From NCBI GenBank assembly GCA_902581145.1, contig CACHNE010000001.1:2501-66500 (forward strand): 64,000 bases of DNA, in the 5' to 3' direction. The translations under genes and the position numbers were made by a program. Shown here in pieces: positions 56,721 through 64,000 of this stretch. This stretch comes from an uncultured Bacteroidota bacterium. Its GTDB lineage: Bacteria > Bacteroidota > Bacteroidia > Flavobacteriales > Flavobacteriaceae. Positions within the stretch are counted from its first letter, which is position 1; every line of letters starts with the position of its first letter. The notes beneath the pieces were generated by a model. It worked only from the letters and a program-made list of their open reading frames with translations. It had not been told where the DNA came from and made no database searches.

Positions 56721-57989
56721 TTATTTGATTACAGAGAATCCTGTATATGGTTGTAATACTTTGGGTATATTAATTCCTTCTTCTGTTTGGAAATTTTCAA
56801 TTAAAGTCGCAAGAACTCTTGGTAATGCAAGAGAACTACCATTTAATGTATGAGCTAGACTAATTTTTCCTTCAGAATTTCTGTATCTGATTTTCAAACG
56901 ATTAGATTGAAATGTTTCAAAATTAGAAACAGAAGAAACCTCAAGCCATTTGTCTTGAGCAGGTGAATATATTTCGAAATCGTATGTTAGCGCAGATGTA
57001 AACCCCAAGTCCCCACCGCATAAAGTAATAATCCTAAAGGGCAATTCTAATTTTTCAATTATAGTCTTAATTTGATCTTTCATAATATTTAGGGAGTCAT
57101 AAGATTTTTCAGGATGCTCCACCCTAACTATTTCAACTTTATCAAATTGATGAAGTCTGTTTAAACCTCTTACATGGGCTCCATAGCTTCCAGCTTCTCT
57201 TCTAAAGCATGGACTATAGCCAGTTTTCAAAATAGGTAAATTGGTTTCTTCAATTATTTCATCTCTAAATATATTTGTTATAGGTACCTCAGCAGTAGGA
57301 ATAAGAAACAGATTATCTTGAGGGACTGAATACATCTGACCTTCTTTATCTGGTAATTGACCAGTTCCAAATGCTGAAGTTTCATTTACTAAGTATGGAA
57401 CTTGAACTTCATGATATCCAAAATTGATATTAGAATCCAGGAAAAAAGAAATAAGAGCTCTTTGAAGCTTAGCTCCTTTGCCTTTATAAACAGGAAAACC
57501 TGATCCGGTGATTTTAGTACCAAGTTCAAAATCAATTAAGTCATGTTTTTTTGCAAGATCCCAGTGGGGTGTTTTAGCATTTTTATTAATCTTAATTTTT
57601 GACTCAAAAATCACTACATTATCACTCTCTGAGCTACCTGCTGGCACACTTTCATGTGGAATATTTGGGATTTGAGATAAAATGTCAATTATTTCATTCT
57701 TAACAGTACTTAAATCGTCGGATAAGACCTTTGTTGATTTTTTTATTTCAGAACTTCTTTGTTTAAGTTTAGGAATTTCATCTTTATTACCACTTTTAAA
57801 TAATAGACCTATTTCTTTGGAAATAGAATTTGATTCAGCAAGCATATTTTCATACTCGGTCTGAATTAATTTTCTTTTTTCATCTTTGGAAATTAATTTA
57901 TCTATTAAGTCCTCAGATTTAAAATTTCTTTTACCCAAAGATTTTATTACTTCATCTTTGTTCTCAATTATGTAAGATGTTTTCAGCAT
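56721..57989 (-). CDS. serS: Seryl-tRNA synthetase
   Basis: Charges tRNA-Ser (and tRNA-Sec elsewhere). At 422 aa it has the normal length: an N-terminal long coiled-coil arm (about 30-110) that grips the tRNA variable arm, and a class II core with motif 2 FRREAGSYGAHVRGLNRLHQF (about 255) and motif 3 HTLNGSSLALPRVLATLIEN (about 375). ATG at 57989 gives MLKTSYIIENK. It lies in the ribF-serS-rsmA run, 18 bp after ribF. Confidence 0.98.
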   Translation of the reverse strand: MLKTSYIIENKDEVIKSLGKRNFKSEDLIDKLISKDEKRKLIQTEYENMLAESNSISKEIGLLFKSGNKDEIPKLKQRSSEIKKSTKVLSDDLSTVKNEIIDILSQIPNIPHESVPAGSSESDNVVIFESKIKINKNAKTPHWDLAKKHDLIDFELGTKITGSGFPVYKGKGAKLQRALISFFLDSNINFGYHEVQVPYLVNETSAFGTGQLPDKEGQMYSVPQDNLFLIPTAEVPITNIFRDEIIEETNLPILKTGYSPCFRREAGSYGAHVRGLNRLHQFDKVEIVRVEHPEKSYDSLNIMKDQIKTIIEKLELPFRIITLCGGDLGFTSALTYDFEIYSPAQDKWLEVSSVSNFETFQSNRLKIRYRNSEGKISLAHTLNGSSLALPRVLATLIENFQTEEGINIPKVLQPYTGFSVIK

Positions 57990-58007
57990 TTTTAATATTA
58001 TCTAAAT

Positions 58008-58943
58008 TTAAATCGTTTTTTTAATAGTTCTAATCAAATGAAAACATTTTTTTTTATCAGCATCTAATTGTAATGAAAGCAACTCAGGTGTATCAAATTT
58101 AATTTCATCTCTTATTTTTTGAATTACTTTAATTGTTAAATGCCTATCATATAAATTATTTTCAAAATCAAAAAAATTAACTTCTATGGAAAAATCTTTG
58201 TCAGTAAAAGTTGGGTTCTGTCCGATATTCATCATTCCGAAAATAGATTCTCCATTTATTTCTGATTTTATAAAATATACACCGTTAGCAGGTTTTATTT
58301 TATCAGAATCAACTAAAATATTAGCTGTTGGAAAACCTAAATTTTTTCCTCTACCCAGTCCTTTAATTACTTTTCCTGTTAAAATAAACTCATACCCTAG
58401 TAGAGCATTTGCCTCTCTAATTCTTCCTTCAAAAACTAAATTTCTAACTTTTGTTGAACTAATTGAAATGTTATCTTTTATTAAAACATCAACTTCGGTA
58501 ACCTTAAAATTGAATAAATCTGAAAACTCTTGTAATTTTTCAGAATTAGCTTTTCTATTCTTTCCAAAATGGTGATCATAGCCAATTACAACATGTTTGG
58601 CATTAAGTTTTTCAACTAAAATTGTCTTTACATAGTCAATAGGAGTTAAACTTGAAAACTCTTTACTAAATTCTTGTATAATTAGATAATCTAAATTAAC
58701 TGATTCTAAAAGGCTGTTTTTTTCTTCCAGTGTAGTCAATAAAGAAATATTATTATCATTATTCAATACGACTCTTGGGTGTGGATCAAAGGTTAAAACA
58801 ATTGATCTCAGATTTTCGCTTTCGGAAATATCTAATACTTTTTCAATTAATTTTCTATGCCCAAGATGAATACCATCAAAAGTTCCAACAGTGATTACCG
58901 ACGGAATATTATCATTGTAATCTTTAATGTTTAATGATTTCAA
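58008..58943 (-). CDS. ribF: Bifunctional riboflavin kinase/FAD synthetase
   Basis: Converts riboflavin to FMN and FMN to FAD. The 311-residue protein has the N-terminal adenylyltransferase with VGTFDGIHLGHRKLIEK (about 19-35) and ISSTKVRNLVFEGRI, and the C-terminal riboflavin kinase with GKVIKGLGRGKNLGFPTANIL (about 186-206) and the PANGVYFI segment. The start is TTG at 58943; the next methionine would remove the nucleotide-binding motif region. It follows pth by 11 bp. Confidence 0.97.
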   Translation of the reverse strand: MKSLNIKDYNDNIPSVITVGTFDGIHLGHRKLIEKVLDISESENLRSIVLTFDPHPRVVLNNDNNISLLTTLEEKNSLLESVNLDYLIIQEFSKEFSSLTPIDYVKTILVEKLNAKHVVIGYDHHFGKNRKANSEKLQEFSDLFNFKVTEVDVLIKDNISISSTKVRNLVFEGRIREANALLGYEFILTGKVIKGLGRGKNLGFPTANILVDSDKIKPANGVYFIKSEINGESIFGMMNIGQNPTFTDKDFSIEVNFFDFENNLYDRHLTIKVIQKIRDEIKFDTPELLSLQLDADKKKCFHLIRTIKKTI

Positions 58944-58954
58944 ATTATAAACTT

Positions 58955-59518
58955 TTAATTATTAAAGTTGTTCATAGTCTCACTAATTCCAGACAATACA
59001 AATGACTTGACAGAATCATTTATCATATCAAAATTTGATAATAAAATATCAAATTCTTCAGTTTCAAATAGTCCCAAAACAAAATCAACTTGATTAATCT
59101 TATTTTGAGGGTTTGAAATTCCAATCCTAAGACGTGAATATTTATTTGTATTTAGCCAATATTCAATATTCTCTAAGCCATTATGACCTCCACTACTTCC
59201 TTTAGCCCTATATCTAATCTTTCCTAGCGGTAAATTAAGATCATCACTAATAATTAATACTCTCTCAGTGACAATATTCTCTTGTTGCATCCAATACAGA
59301 ACAGACTTCCCACTAAGATTCATATAAGTATTTGGCTTTAGCAATAAAACTTTTCTTCCTTTGACGGAAATTTTCGCAATTTGTCCTAATCTTTCGGTTT
59401 CAAACTTAGACTCATATTTTTCACAAATAAAATCAAGAATTTCAAATCCGATATTATGTCTCGTATTTCTGTATTTTTCATCTGGATTTCCTAAACCTAC
59501 GATTAAAAACTTATCCAT
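58955..59518 (-). CDS. pth: Peptidyl-tRNA hydrolase
   Basis: Releases tRNA from peptidyl-tRNA that drops off the ribosome. From ATG 59518 the protein has 187 residues: LIVGLGNPDEKYRNTRHNIG (about 4-23, catalytic histidine in RHNIG), LLKPNTYMNLSGKSV and SSGGHNGLENI. A TTG or other start at 59554 would lie in the stem of the rplY terminator and is excluded. It follows rplY downstream of that terminator, so it may rely on read-through or an internal promoter not recognised here. Confidence 0.97.
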   Translation of the reverse strand: MDKFLIVGLGNPDEKYRNTRHNIGFEILDFICEKYESKFETERLGQIAKISVKGRKVLLLKPNTYMNLSGKSVLYWMQQENIVTERVLIISDDLNLPLGKIRYRAKGSSGGHNGLENIEYWLNTNKYSRLRIGISNPQNKINQVDFVLGLFETEEFDILLSNFDMINDSVKSFVLSGISETMNNFNN

Positions 59519-59543
59519 AAAGTAGTTTTGTTTTAGCAAAAAT

Positions 59544-59581
59544 AAAAAAAGCATTCTGACTATTTACAGAATGCTTTTTTT
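59544..59581 (-). terminator. Intrinsic terminator downstream of rplY
   Basis: AAAAAAAGCATTCTG (59544-59558) pairs perfectly with CAGAATGCTTTTTTT (59567-59581) over 15 bp around an 8-nt loop. On the minus strand the stem ends in a T run, so it terminates transcripts from prs-rplY. The A/T-flanked symmetry would also work for the opposite strand. Confidence 0.9.
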
Positions 59582-59602
59582 ACTTATTAAGTATAAATTA
59601 AC

Positions 59603-60286
59603 TTAAGACTCTGCAGGAGCTTCTCCATCAGAGGAATCGTCTTTTTTCTCAGCTTCTCCTACACCTTCAGTAGATTCACCTTCTTCAGATGTTTCTTCTC
59701 CTTCTTCTTCATCACCTTCTTCAGTTTCAAGTACCAGAGCAGCTCTTGCTCTTCTTACTTGACAAACAACTGTATTATCTGGATGAAGGAATTCATAGTT
59801 TTCATTCAATAACTCTGAAACATATACTCTATTTCCGATATTCATTTCGGAAATATCAATTTCTATGTAGTCAGGAAGGTTTGTAGGTAAAGCTTTAATC
59901 CTAAGTTTTCTTTTATTTCTTTGTAGGTTACCTCCAAGCTTTACACCAATAGCATTTCCTACTAGTCTAACAGGAATATCCATGGCTATTTTCTTGTCTT
60001 CAAATAATTGGTAAAAGTCTACATGTAAAATCTTATCAGAGACAGGATGAAATTGAATATCCTGCAAAACTGCTGAATAAGATTCGTTATCGCTTAAGGC
60101 AATCACAACAGTATATGCGTTTGCTGTATATACTAATTTTGAGAATGCCAATTCTGGTGCTGAGAAATGTATTGGGCCATCCCCTCCGTATAAAACGCAA
60201 GGAACCTGTCCAGCATTACGTAGTGCTTTTGAAGAAGACTTACCCACGCTTTCTCTTTTAGATCCGTTGATTGTAATTGATTTCAT
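59603..60286 (-). CDS. rplY: 50S ribosomal protein L25 (general stress protein CTC type)
   Basis: Binds 5S rRNA in the central protuberance. The 227-residue form has the L25 domain (about 1-95, with [19 protein letters not shown] and PCVLYGG), the CTC C-terminal beta domain (about 95-185, [21 protein letters not shown]-like segment) and a very acidic tail (about 190-227, with [17 protein letters not shown]). The tail is common in Bacteroidota and of unknown role. It lies 13 bp after prs and ahead of a strong terminator. Confidence 0.96.
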   Translation of the reverse strand: MKSITINGSKRESVGKSSSKALRNAGQVPCVLYGGDGPIHFSAPELAFSKLVYTANAYTVVIALSDNESYSAVLQDIQFHPVSDKILHVDFYQLFEDKKIAMDIPVRLVGNAIGVKLGGNLQRNKRKLRIKALPTNLPDYIEIDISEMNIGNRVYVSELLNENYEFLHPDNTVVCQVRRARAALVLETEEGDEEEGEETSEEGESTEGVGEAEKKDDSSDGEAPAES

Positions 60287-60299
60287 TTTAATTTAAGGT

Positions 60300-61241
60300 T
60301 TACATTATAAAATTTGAACTTATTGACTTATTGTTATGAACTTTATGCATAACATCTGAAAATAAATCGGCGCAAGATAACACTTTTATTTTAGAATGAG
60401 GCTTAATATTAGGCACAGAATCAGTAACAATTAATTCTTCAAGTTTTGAGTTCTCAATTTTACTGTAAGCTTCTCCTGAAAGAATTGCATGAGTACAGAT
60501 AGCACGAACACTAATAGCACCTCTTTCGATTAATAAATCTGCGGCTTTAGAAAGGGTTCCAGCTGTATCAACCATGTCATCAACTAAAATTACATTTTTA
60601 CCTTCTACATTTCCGATAAGCTCCATATGGGAAACAACATTTGCTTTTGATCTCTGTTTGTAACAAACAACAACATCACAATTTAAATTTTTAGAATAGG
60701 CATAGGCTCTTTTTGAACCACCCATGTCAGGAGATGCAATACATAAATTATCTAATTTTAAATTTAGTATATGAGGAATAAAAATTGTTGATGCATAAAG
60801 GTGATCTACAGGAATTTGAAAGAAGCCTTGAATCTGATCAGCATGCAAATCCATAGTGATTAATCTGGTTGTACCAGCAGATTCTATCATTTTTGCTATC
60901 ATTTTTGCAGCAATTGGTACTCTCGGCTTATCTTTTCTATCCTGTCTAGCCCATCCAAAATACGGAATGACGGCAGTAATATGTCTTGCAGATGCTCTTT
61001 TTGCAGCATCAATCATTAATAACATTTCCATTAGATTCTCTGGGCTTGGGTTTGTTGAACCAATTATAAAAATTCTTGTTCCTCGAATCGATTCCTCAAA
61101 AGATGGTTGAAATTCACCATCAGAAAATCTTAAGATAATTACATTACCAAGATTTTCACCAAAAGATTTAGATATTTTTTTTGCTAATTCAAGACTGTTA
61201 GTACAGTTAAAAATTTTTGCTTCTGTATTTACTACTGCCAC
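60300..61241 (-). CDS. prs: Ribose-phosphate pyrophosphokinase
   Basis: Makes PRPP from ribose 5-phosphate and ATP for nucleotide, histidine and tryptophan synthesis. The 313-residue class I enzyme shows FSDGEFQPSFEESIRG (about 41-56), the catalytic loop region YFGWARQDRKDKPR, LHADQIQGFFQIPVDHLYAS (about 132-151) and the PRPP-binding VILVDDMVDTAGTL (about 215-228). The start is GTG at 61241 (GCAGTAGTAAAT next). It is followed by rplY. A TATTTTTG match on the complement at 61291-61298 may be its -7 box. Confidence 0.97.
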   Translation of the reverse strand: MAVVNTEAKIFNCTNSLELAKKISKSFGENLGNVIILRFSDGEFQPSFEESIRGTRIFIIGSTNPSPENLMEMLLMIDAAKRASARHITAVIPYFGWARQDRKDKPRVPIAAKMIAKMIESAGTTRLITMDLHADQIQGFFQIPVDHLYASTIFIPHILNLKLDNLCIASPDMGGSKRAYAYSKNLNCDVVVCYKQRSKANVVSHMELIGNVEGKNVILVDDMVDTAGTLSKAADLLIERGAISVRAICTHAILSGEAYSKIENSKLEELIVTDSVPNIKPHSKIKVLSCADLFSDVMHKVHNNKSISSNFIM

Positions 61242-61340
61242 TGTATTTGATTGGTATTTAGTTATTTATAAATATTTTTTTAAGGGAAAACAAAAATAGA
61301 AATTTTAAATTAAGGAAGGTGTTTAATATTGATTATTTTT

Positions 61341-61348
61341 TACTTTTG
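61341..61348 (+). promoter_or_regulatory. -7 box for tRNA-Leu
   Basis: TACTTTTG matches TANNTTTG, 8 bp before the tRNA start. A start near 61352 fits. The -33 region has TTTA (61322-61325) in place of TTTG and at a shorter spacing. Confidence 0.5.
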
Positions 61349-61355
61349 CAAGAAT

Positions 61356-61437
61356 GCTCAAGTGGCGGAATTGGTAGACGCGCTGGATTCAAAATCCAGT
61401 TCTTTTTAGAGTGTGGGTTCGATTCCCACCTTGAGTA
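61356..61437 (+). tRNA. tRNA-Leu (anticodon CAA)
   Basis: An 82-nt tRNA with the long variable arm of class II. The acceptor GCTCAAG pairs with CTTGAGT with a G-U first pair, the D arm has GGCGGAATTGGTAGACGC, the anticodon stem CTGGA/TCCAG encloses TTCAAAA giving CAA, and the T arm contains GTTCGATTCC. CCA is not encoded. It reads TTG codons. It ends 5 bp before the convergent ubiA stop. Confidence 0.95.
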
Positions 61438-61442
61438 CTAAA

Positions 61443-62324
61443 TTAAATTTCTAATAAAATAATTGAAAATACCCCTAGCCCAATTATCAATTTTAATATA
61501 TTGTGCAATTCTAAATAATCAGAAACTCTCTTAGAGTTATATAATTTAATTGTAAAAATAAGTAAAAGTATTAGTGAGATTGCGTAATATATGTTCATGT
61601 AACCATCTGAAAAGTTTATAAACAGATTAATAATTAAAATGACATTTATGAATGTAATTAGCGATATTATAATTCGTGAAAAATCTTCACCAAAAGCAAC
61701 AGGGATTGTCTGATAATTTTCTGTAAAATCACCAACAAGATTTTTTAAGTCCTTTGTTATATCTTTCAACAGAAGAATAAAGAAAAGAAATAAGGCATAT
61801 GCTGCTATTATTAGATCAATATTTTTATAATATAATAGAATTGCAAAAAAGGGTGTGATTGTAAGCAGTGAATAAAATAAATTGCCTAAAAATAAAAGAC
61901 GCTTTAATTTATGTGAATAAAACCACAAAAAGAAAATATAAACTGAAAAGAATATTATAGCTCTAAGAGAAATAATTGAAGCGAAAAATATCACCACAAA
62001 ATTTAAAATAAAGTAGAAATATAATTTTGTTGAGTTTTTTACAACATCATCAATTTTAGACTTAATTGGTTTATTAATAACATCTTTTTTTTGATCGTAA
62101 AAATTATTGATAATGTATCCCGATGCAATGGAGAGTGAAGAGCAGATAATTAAGAGAAGAAGATTAAAATCAAAAATAACATCAAAGAGTTTTTTGTCAC
62201 TTAATATAAAAATTGAGGTTAAATACTGAGCTATTACAATAATTAAGATATTATAAATCCTGACGACTGAGAAAATACTCAAAAACTTAAAAAAAATTGA
62301 TTTTTGTTTATCGATTGGTGACAT
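61443..62324 (-). CDS. UbiA-family prenyltransferase, possibly geranylgeranylglycerol-phosphate geranylgeranyltransferase
   Basis: A 293-residue membrane prenyltransferase with about eight or nine helices. The first aspartate-rich motif is seen in IINNFYDQKKDVINKPI (about 76-92), and the second in LLKDITKDLKNLVGD (about 185-199), both needed to bind the prenyl diphosphate. I recall Flavobacteriia homologues next to mevalonate-pathway genes being annotated as geranylgeranylglycerol-phosphate geranylgeranyltransferase, the archaeal-type ether-lipid enzyme, but the real substrate is unproven. It follows mvk by 2 bp in the mvaD-mvk-ubiA unit. Other UbiA substrates such as quinone or heme precursors cannot be excluded. 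Confidence 0.85.
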   Translation of the reverse strand: MSPIDKQKSIFFKFLSIFSVVRIYNILIIVIAQYLTSIFILSDKKLFDVIFDFNLLLLIICSSLSIASGYIINNFYDQKKDVINKPIKSKIDDVVKNSTKLYFYFILNFVVIFFASIISLRAIIFFSVYIFFLWFYSHKLKRLLFLGNLFYSLLTITPFFAILLYYKNIDLIIAAYALFLFFILLLKDITKDLKNLVGDFTENYQTIPVAFGEDFSRIIISLITFINVILIINLFINFSDGYMNIYYAISLILLLIFTIKLYNSKRVSDYLELHNILKLIIGLGVFSIILLEI

Positions 62325-62326
62325 CT

Positions 62327-63250
62327 TTAAAAGTGATAAACAACTTCTAAATTATAATCTTTTAAATCATTTTTAGCTTGTTCAATATTCGGGGCAAAAC
62401 CAAGTATATATCCTCCGCCTCCAGAGCCACATAACTTCAAGAAGTATGACCCACTGTCTATTCCTTTTTTCCAGAGATCGTGAAACTCATCAGGAATCAT
62501 TGGTTTAAAGTTATCCAAAACTATTTTTGACAACTTTTTTGTATTGTCAAATAAGTTTTTGACATCACCATTTAAAAAACTATCTACACATAAATTTGTG
62601 TGTTTGATGAATTGGGTTGAAATCATTTTTCTAAATCCTTCTGATTTCATCTTTTCCATAAAAATACTTACCATTGGGGCGGTAGAACCTGTTTTGCCAC
62701 TATCGATAAGAAAAACTGCACCTGTTCCATTTAACTTTTGGGATGGTATTCCCGTTACATTAATATCATCTTTAGATTTGATTAAAATTGGAATACTTAG
62801 GTAACTGTTAAGTGGATCCAATCCGGACGATTTCCCATGAAAGAAAGATTCCATTTTTGAAAAAATAGATTTTAAAACAAGTAATTTTTCCCTTGTTAGA
62901 TTTTCCAAAACTGTTATCTTATTATTTGAATACTTGTCATAAATAGCGGCAACCAAAGCACCACTGCTTCCAACTCCATACCCTTTTGGAATAGAAGAAT
63001 CAAAATATAATCCTTTATTAATATGTTTTTCAAATGAAATTAAGTCTAAATCTAGTTCGTCAAACTGCTTTAAATACGAACAAAAATCAGCAAGAATATT
63101 ATTAGATTTTTCAGATTCTAAATTTGGCTTTTCAGCAATTTTTAAAGCACCGTTGAAAAAATTATAAGGAATTGAAAGGCCTTTTGAATCTTCTATAATT
63201 CCATATTCTCCAAATAATAATATCTTGGAATAAAATAAAGGTCCTTTCAT
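62327..63250 (-). CDS. Mevalonate kinase-type GHMP kinase
   Basis: A 307-residue GHMP kinase. The N-terminal SKILLFGEYGIIEDSKGLSI (about 8-27), the phosphate loop PKGYGVGSSGALVAAIYD (about 88-105), and LCGSGGGGYILGFAP (about 276-290) fit mevalonate kinases; KSSGLDPLNSYLS follows after the second helix (about 139). It would phosphorylate mevalonate made by the HMG-CoA reductase at 23549-24856. It lies 17 bp after mvaD and 2 bp before ubiA. Without biochemical data a related substrate such as phosphomevalonate cannot be ruled out. Confidence 0.88.
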   Translation of the reverse strand: MKGPLFYSKILLFGEYGIIEDSKGLSIPYNFFNGALKIAEKPNLESEKSNNILADFCSYLKQFDELDLDLISFEKHINKGLYFDSSIPKGYGVGSSGALVAAIYDKYSNNKITVLENLTREKLLVLKSIFSKMESFFHGKSSGLDPLNSYLSIPILIKSKDDINVTGIPSQKLNGTGAVFLIDSGKTGSTAPMVSIFMEKMKSEGFRKMISTQFIKHTNLCVDSFLNGDVKNLFDNTKKLSKIVLDNFKPMIPDEFHDLWKKGIDSGSYFLKLCGSGGGGYILGFAPNIEQAKNDLKDYNLEVVYHF

Positions 63251-63267
63251 ATCTCAAATATACAAAT

Positions 63268-64000
63268 TTAGAATTGCTTAGGACCTTCACCAATAAAATC
63301 AGTAATGAATTTCCCTCCTTTACACAAGGAAGCCAATTCTTTTTCAATAAATGTCATGACCTCTTTAGAGAAATTTTCTGGGAAGAGTACATGAACATTT
63401 GAGCCTGCATCTAACGTAAAACAAACAGGGATTTCTGAATTTTCTCTAAAATCTTGTATTCTTTCTATTACTTCTAATGTTTCAGGTTTCATCAAAATGT
63501 ATGATGGATTACTATTCATCATGAGAGAATGTAACATGAGAGCTTCACCTTCAACCAATTCACAAAAATCATTCAAATTTCCAGACGCCAAAATTTGTAG
63601 CAGCTTTGTAATATTATTATTTGCAGCATTAAATCTAACTTTTGAAAATGGGTTATCGTTCATAAGTCCATGACCCACAGAACTAGATACTTCTTTCTCT
63701 TTATCATCAATTATTAAAATGACATCTCTATAATTATTAAATTTTGGAGAAATATTTTTACTAAGCTTTACAGAGTATAAATCAGAACTATTGTTTAATT
63801 CTTTGTGTTTACCCCAAAAATTTACCCCGCCGTAAACACTCCTGGAAGCACTTCCAGATCCAATTCTTGAAATAAATGAAGCTTTTTTAAAGAAATAATC
63901 ATCGTCAATTAAAGTGAGTTTTTTTTCTAAGCTCATTATACAAAGAGATAACGCACTCATACTACTTGCTGAGGATGCAATTCCACTACTGTGTGGAAAA
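63268..64000 (-). CDS. mvaD: Diphosphomevalonate decarboxylase, partial (5' end beyond the window)
   Basis: Decarboxylates mevalonate diphosphate to isopentenyl diphosphate, the last step of the mevalonate pathway. The frame is open to the window edge at 64000; the visible part covers roughly the C-terminal 244 residues. Upstream of the first in-frame ATG at 63960 the reading continues as FPHSSGIASSASSMSALSLC, the phosphate-loop motif of the family, so that ATG is internal. CFTLDAGSNVHVLFPEN (the catalytic aspartate segment) is present near the C-terminus. It is the first gene seen of the mvaD-mvk-ubiA unit. Confidence 0.92.
   Translation of the reverse strand, partial: FPHSSGIASSASSMSALSLCIMSLEKKLTLIDDDYFFKKASFISRIGSGSASRSVYGGVNFWGKHKELNNSSDLYSVKLSKNISPKFNNYRDVILIIDDKEKEVSSSVGHGLMNDNPFSKVRFNAANNNITKLLQILASGNLNDFCELVEGEALMLHSLMMNSNPSYILMKPETLEVIERIQDFRENSEIPVCFTLDAGSNVHVLFPENFSKEVMTFIEKELASLCKGGKFITDFIGEGPKQF

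Overview
The window looks like a chromosomal segment of a marine-type member of the Bacteroidota, most likely class Flavobacteriia with a compact, AT-rich genome. The evidence is: promoters of the TTTG-N18/19-TANNTTTG type instead of sigma70 boxes; almost no Shine-Dalgarno sequences although the 16S rRNA keeps its anti-SD tail; many TTG start codons; Bacteroidota-type lipoproteins, Porin_10 and OprP-like barrels; a mevalonate pathway; a long-form urocanase; and many tightly packed genes whose stop codons overlap. No CRISPR array, insertion sequence, prophage or integrase was seen.

Layout. 1-2427: the 5' part of a 23S gene, tRNA-Ala(TGC), tRNA-Ile(GAT) and a complete 16S gene, all on the minus strand, driven from tandem promoters near 2582-2718. 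2777-14246: a Porin_10 barrel, rnhB with a propeller-like lipoprotein, a lipB/Pmp3 pair, lysS with two small genes, a glucosaminidase-LysM lipoprotein, DUF5522-hutU-DUF4136. 14243-23423: an orphan OppC-type permease with a Prc protease, surE-membrane protein-lpxB, a secreted thioredoxin and two tandem POT peptide transporters. 23549-25765: HMG-CoA reductase and a GYDIA-type GHMP kinase. 25762-31993: PpiD, LptC, a TPR protein, an outer-membrane barrel and coaX. 32085-32157: tRNA-Phe with a textbook promoter and terminator. 32245-39274: a TMEM164/YwaF-like membrane protein, a lipoprotein, then a five-gene envelope operon (LTD/Calx-beta lipoprotein, porin, M14 carboxypeptidase, second porin, TPR). 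39385-49211: esterase plus SLC13 transporter, then an acyl-CoA catabolic region (hydratase, carboxyltransferase, acyl-CoA ligase with an apparent frameshift, acyl-CoA dehydrogenase) and metG. 49299-61241: ldcA, mfd, a GNAT enzyme, and a long minus-strand run of housekeeping genes prs-rplY-pth-ribF-serS-rsmA-mgtE-arsC. 61356-64000: tRNA-Leu(CAA) and an isoprenoid operon (mvaD-mvk-ubiA) that runs off the window.

Functional themes. The mevalonate pathway is split over two loci about 37 kb apart (HMGR and GYDIA kinase; MvaD and Mvk), and the second locus carries a UbiA prenyltransferase that could use the product. Envelope biogenesis (LpxB, LptC, PpiD, Prc, LdcA, glucosaminidase) and peptide or protein-derived nutrition (two POT carriers, M14 peptidase, urocanase, acyl-CoA enzymes like those of leucine breakdown) dominate. 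No defence or secretion system was recognised. The least expected signals are a long hairpin with bulges on only one arm in the one roomy convergent gap (10643-10753), an apparent single-base frameshift at a T6 run in the acyl-CoA ligase (44420-44425), and the uncharacterised porin/LTD/carboxypeptidase operon.
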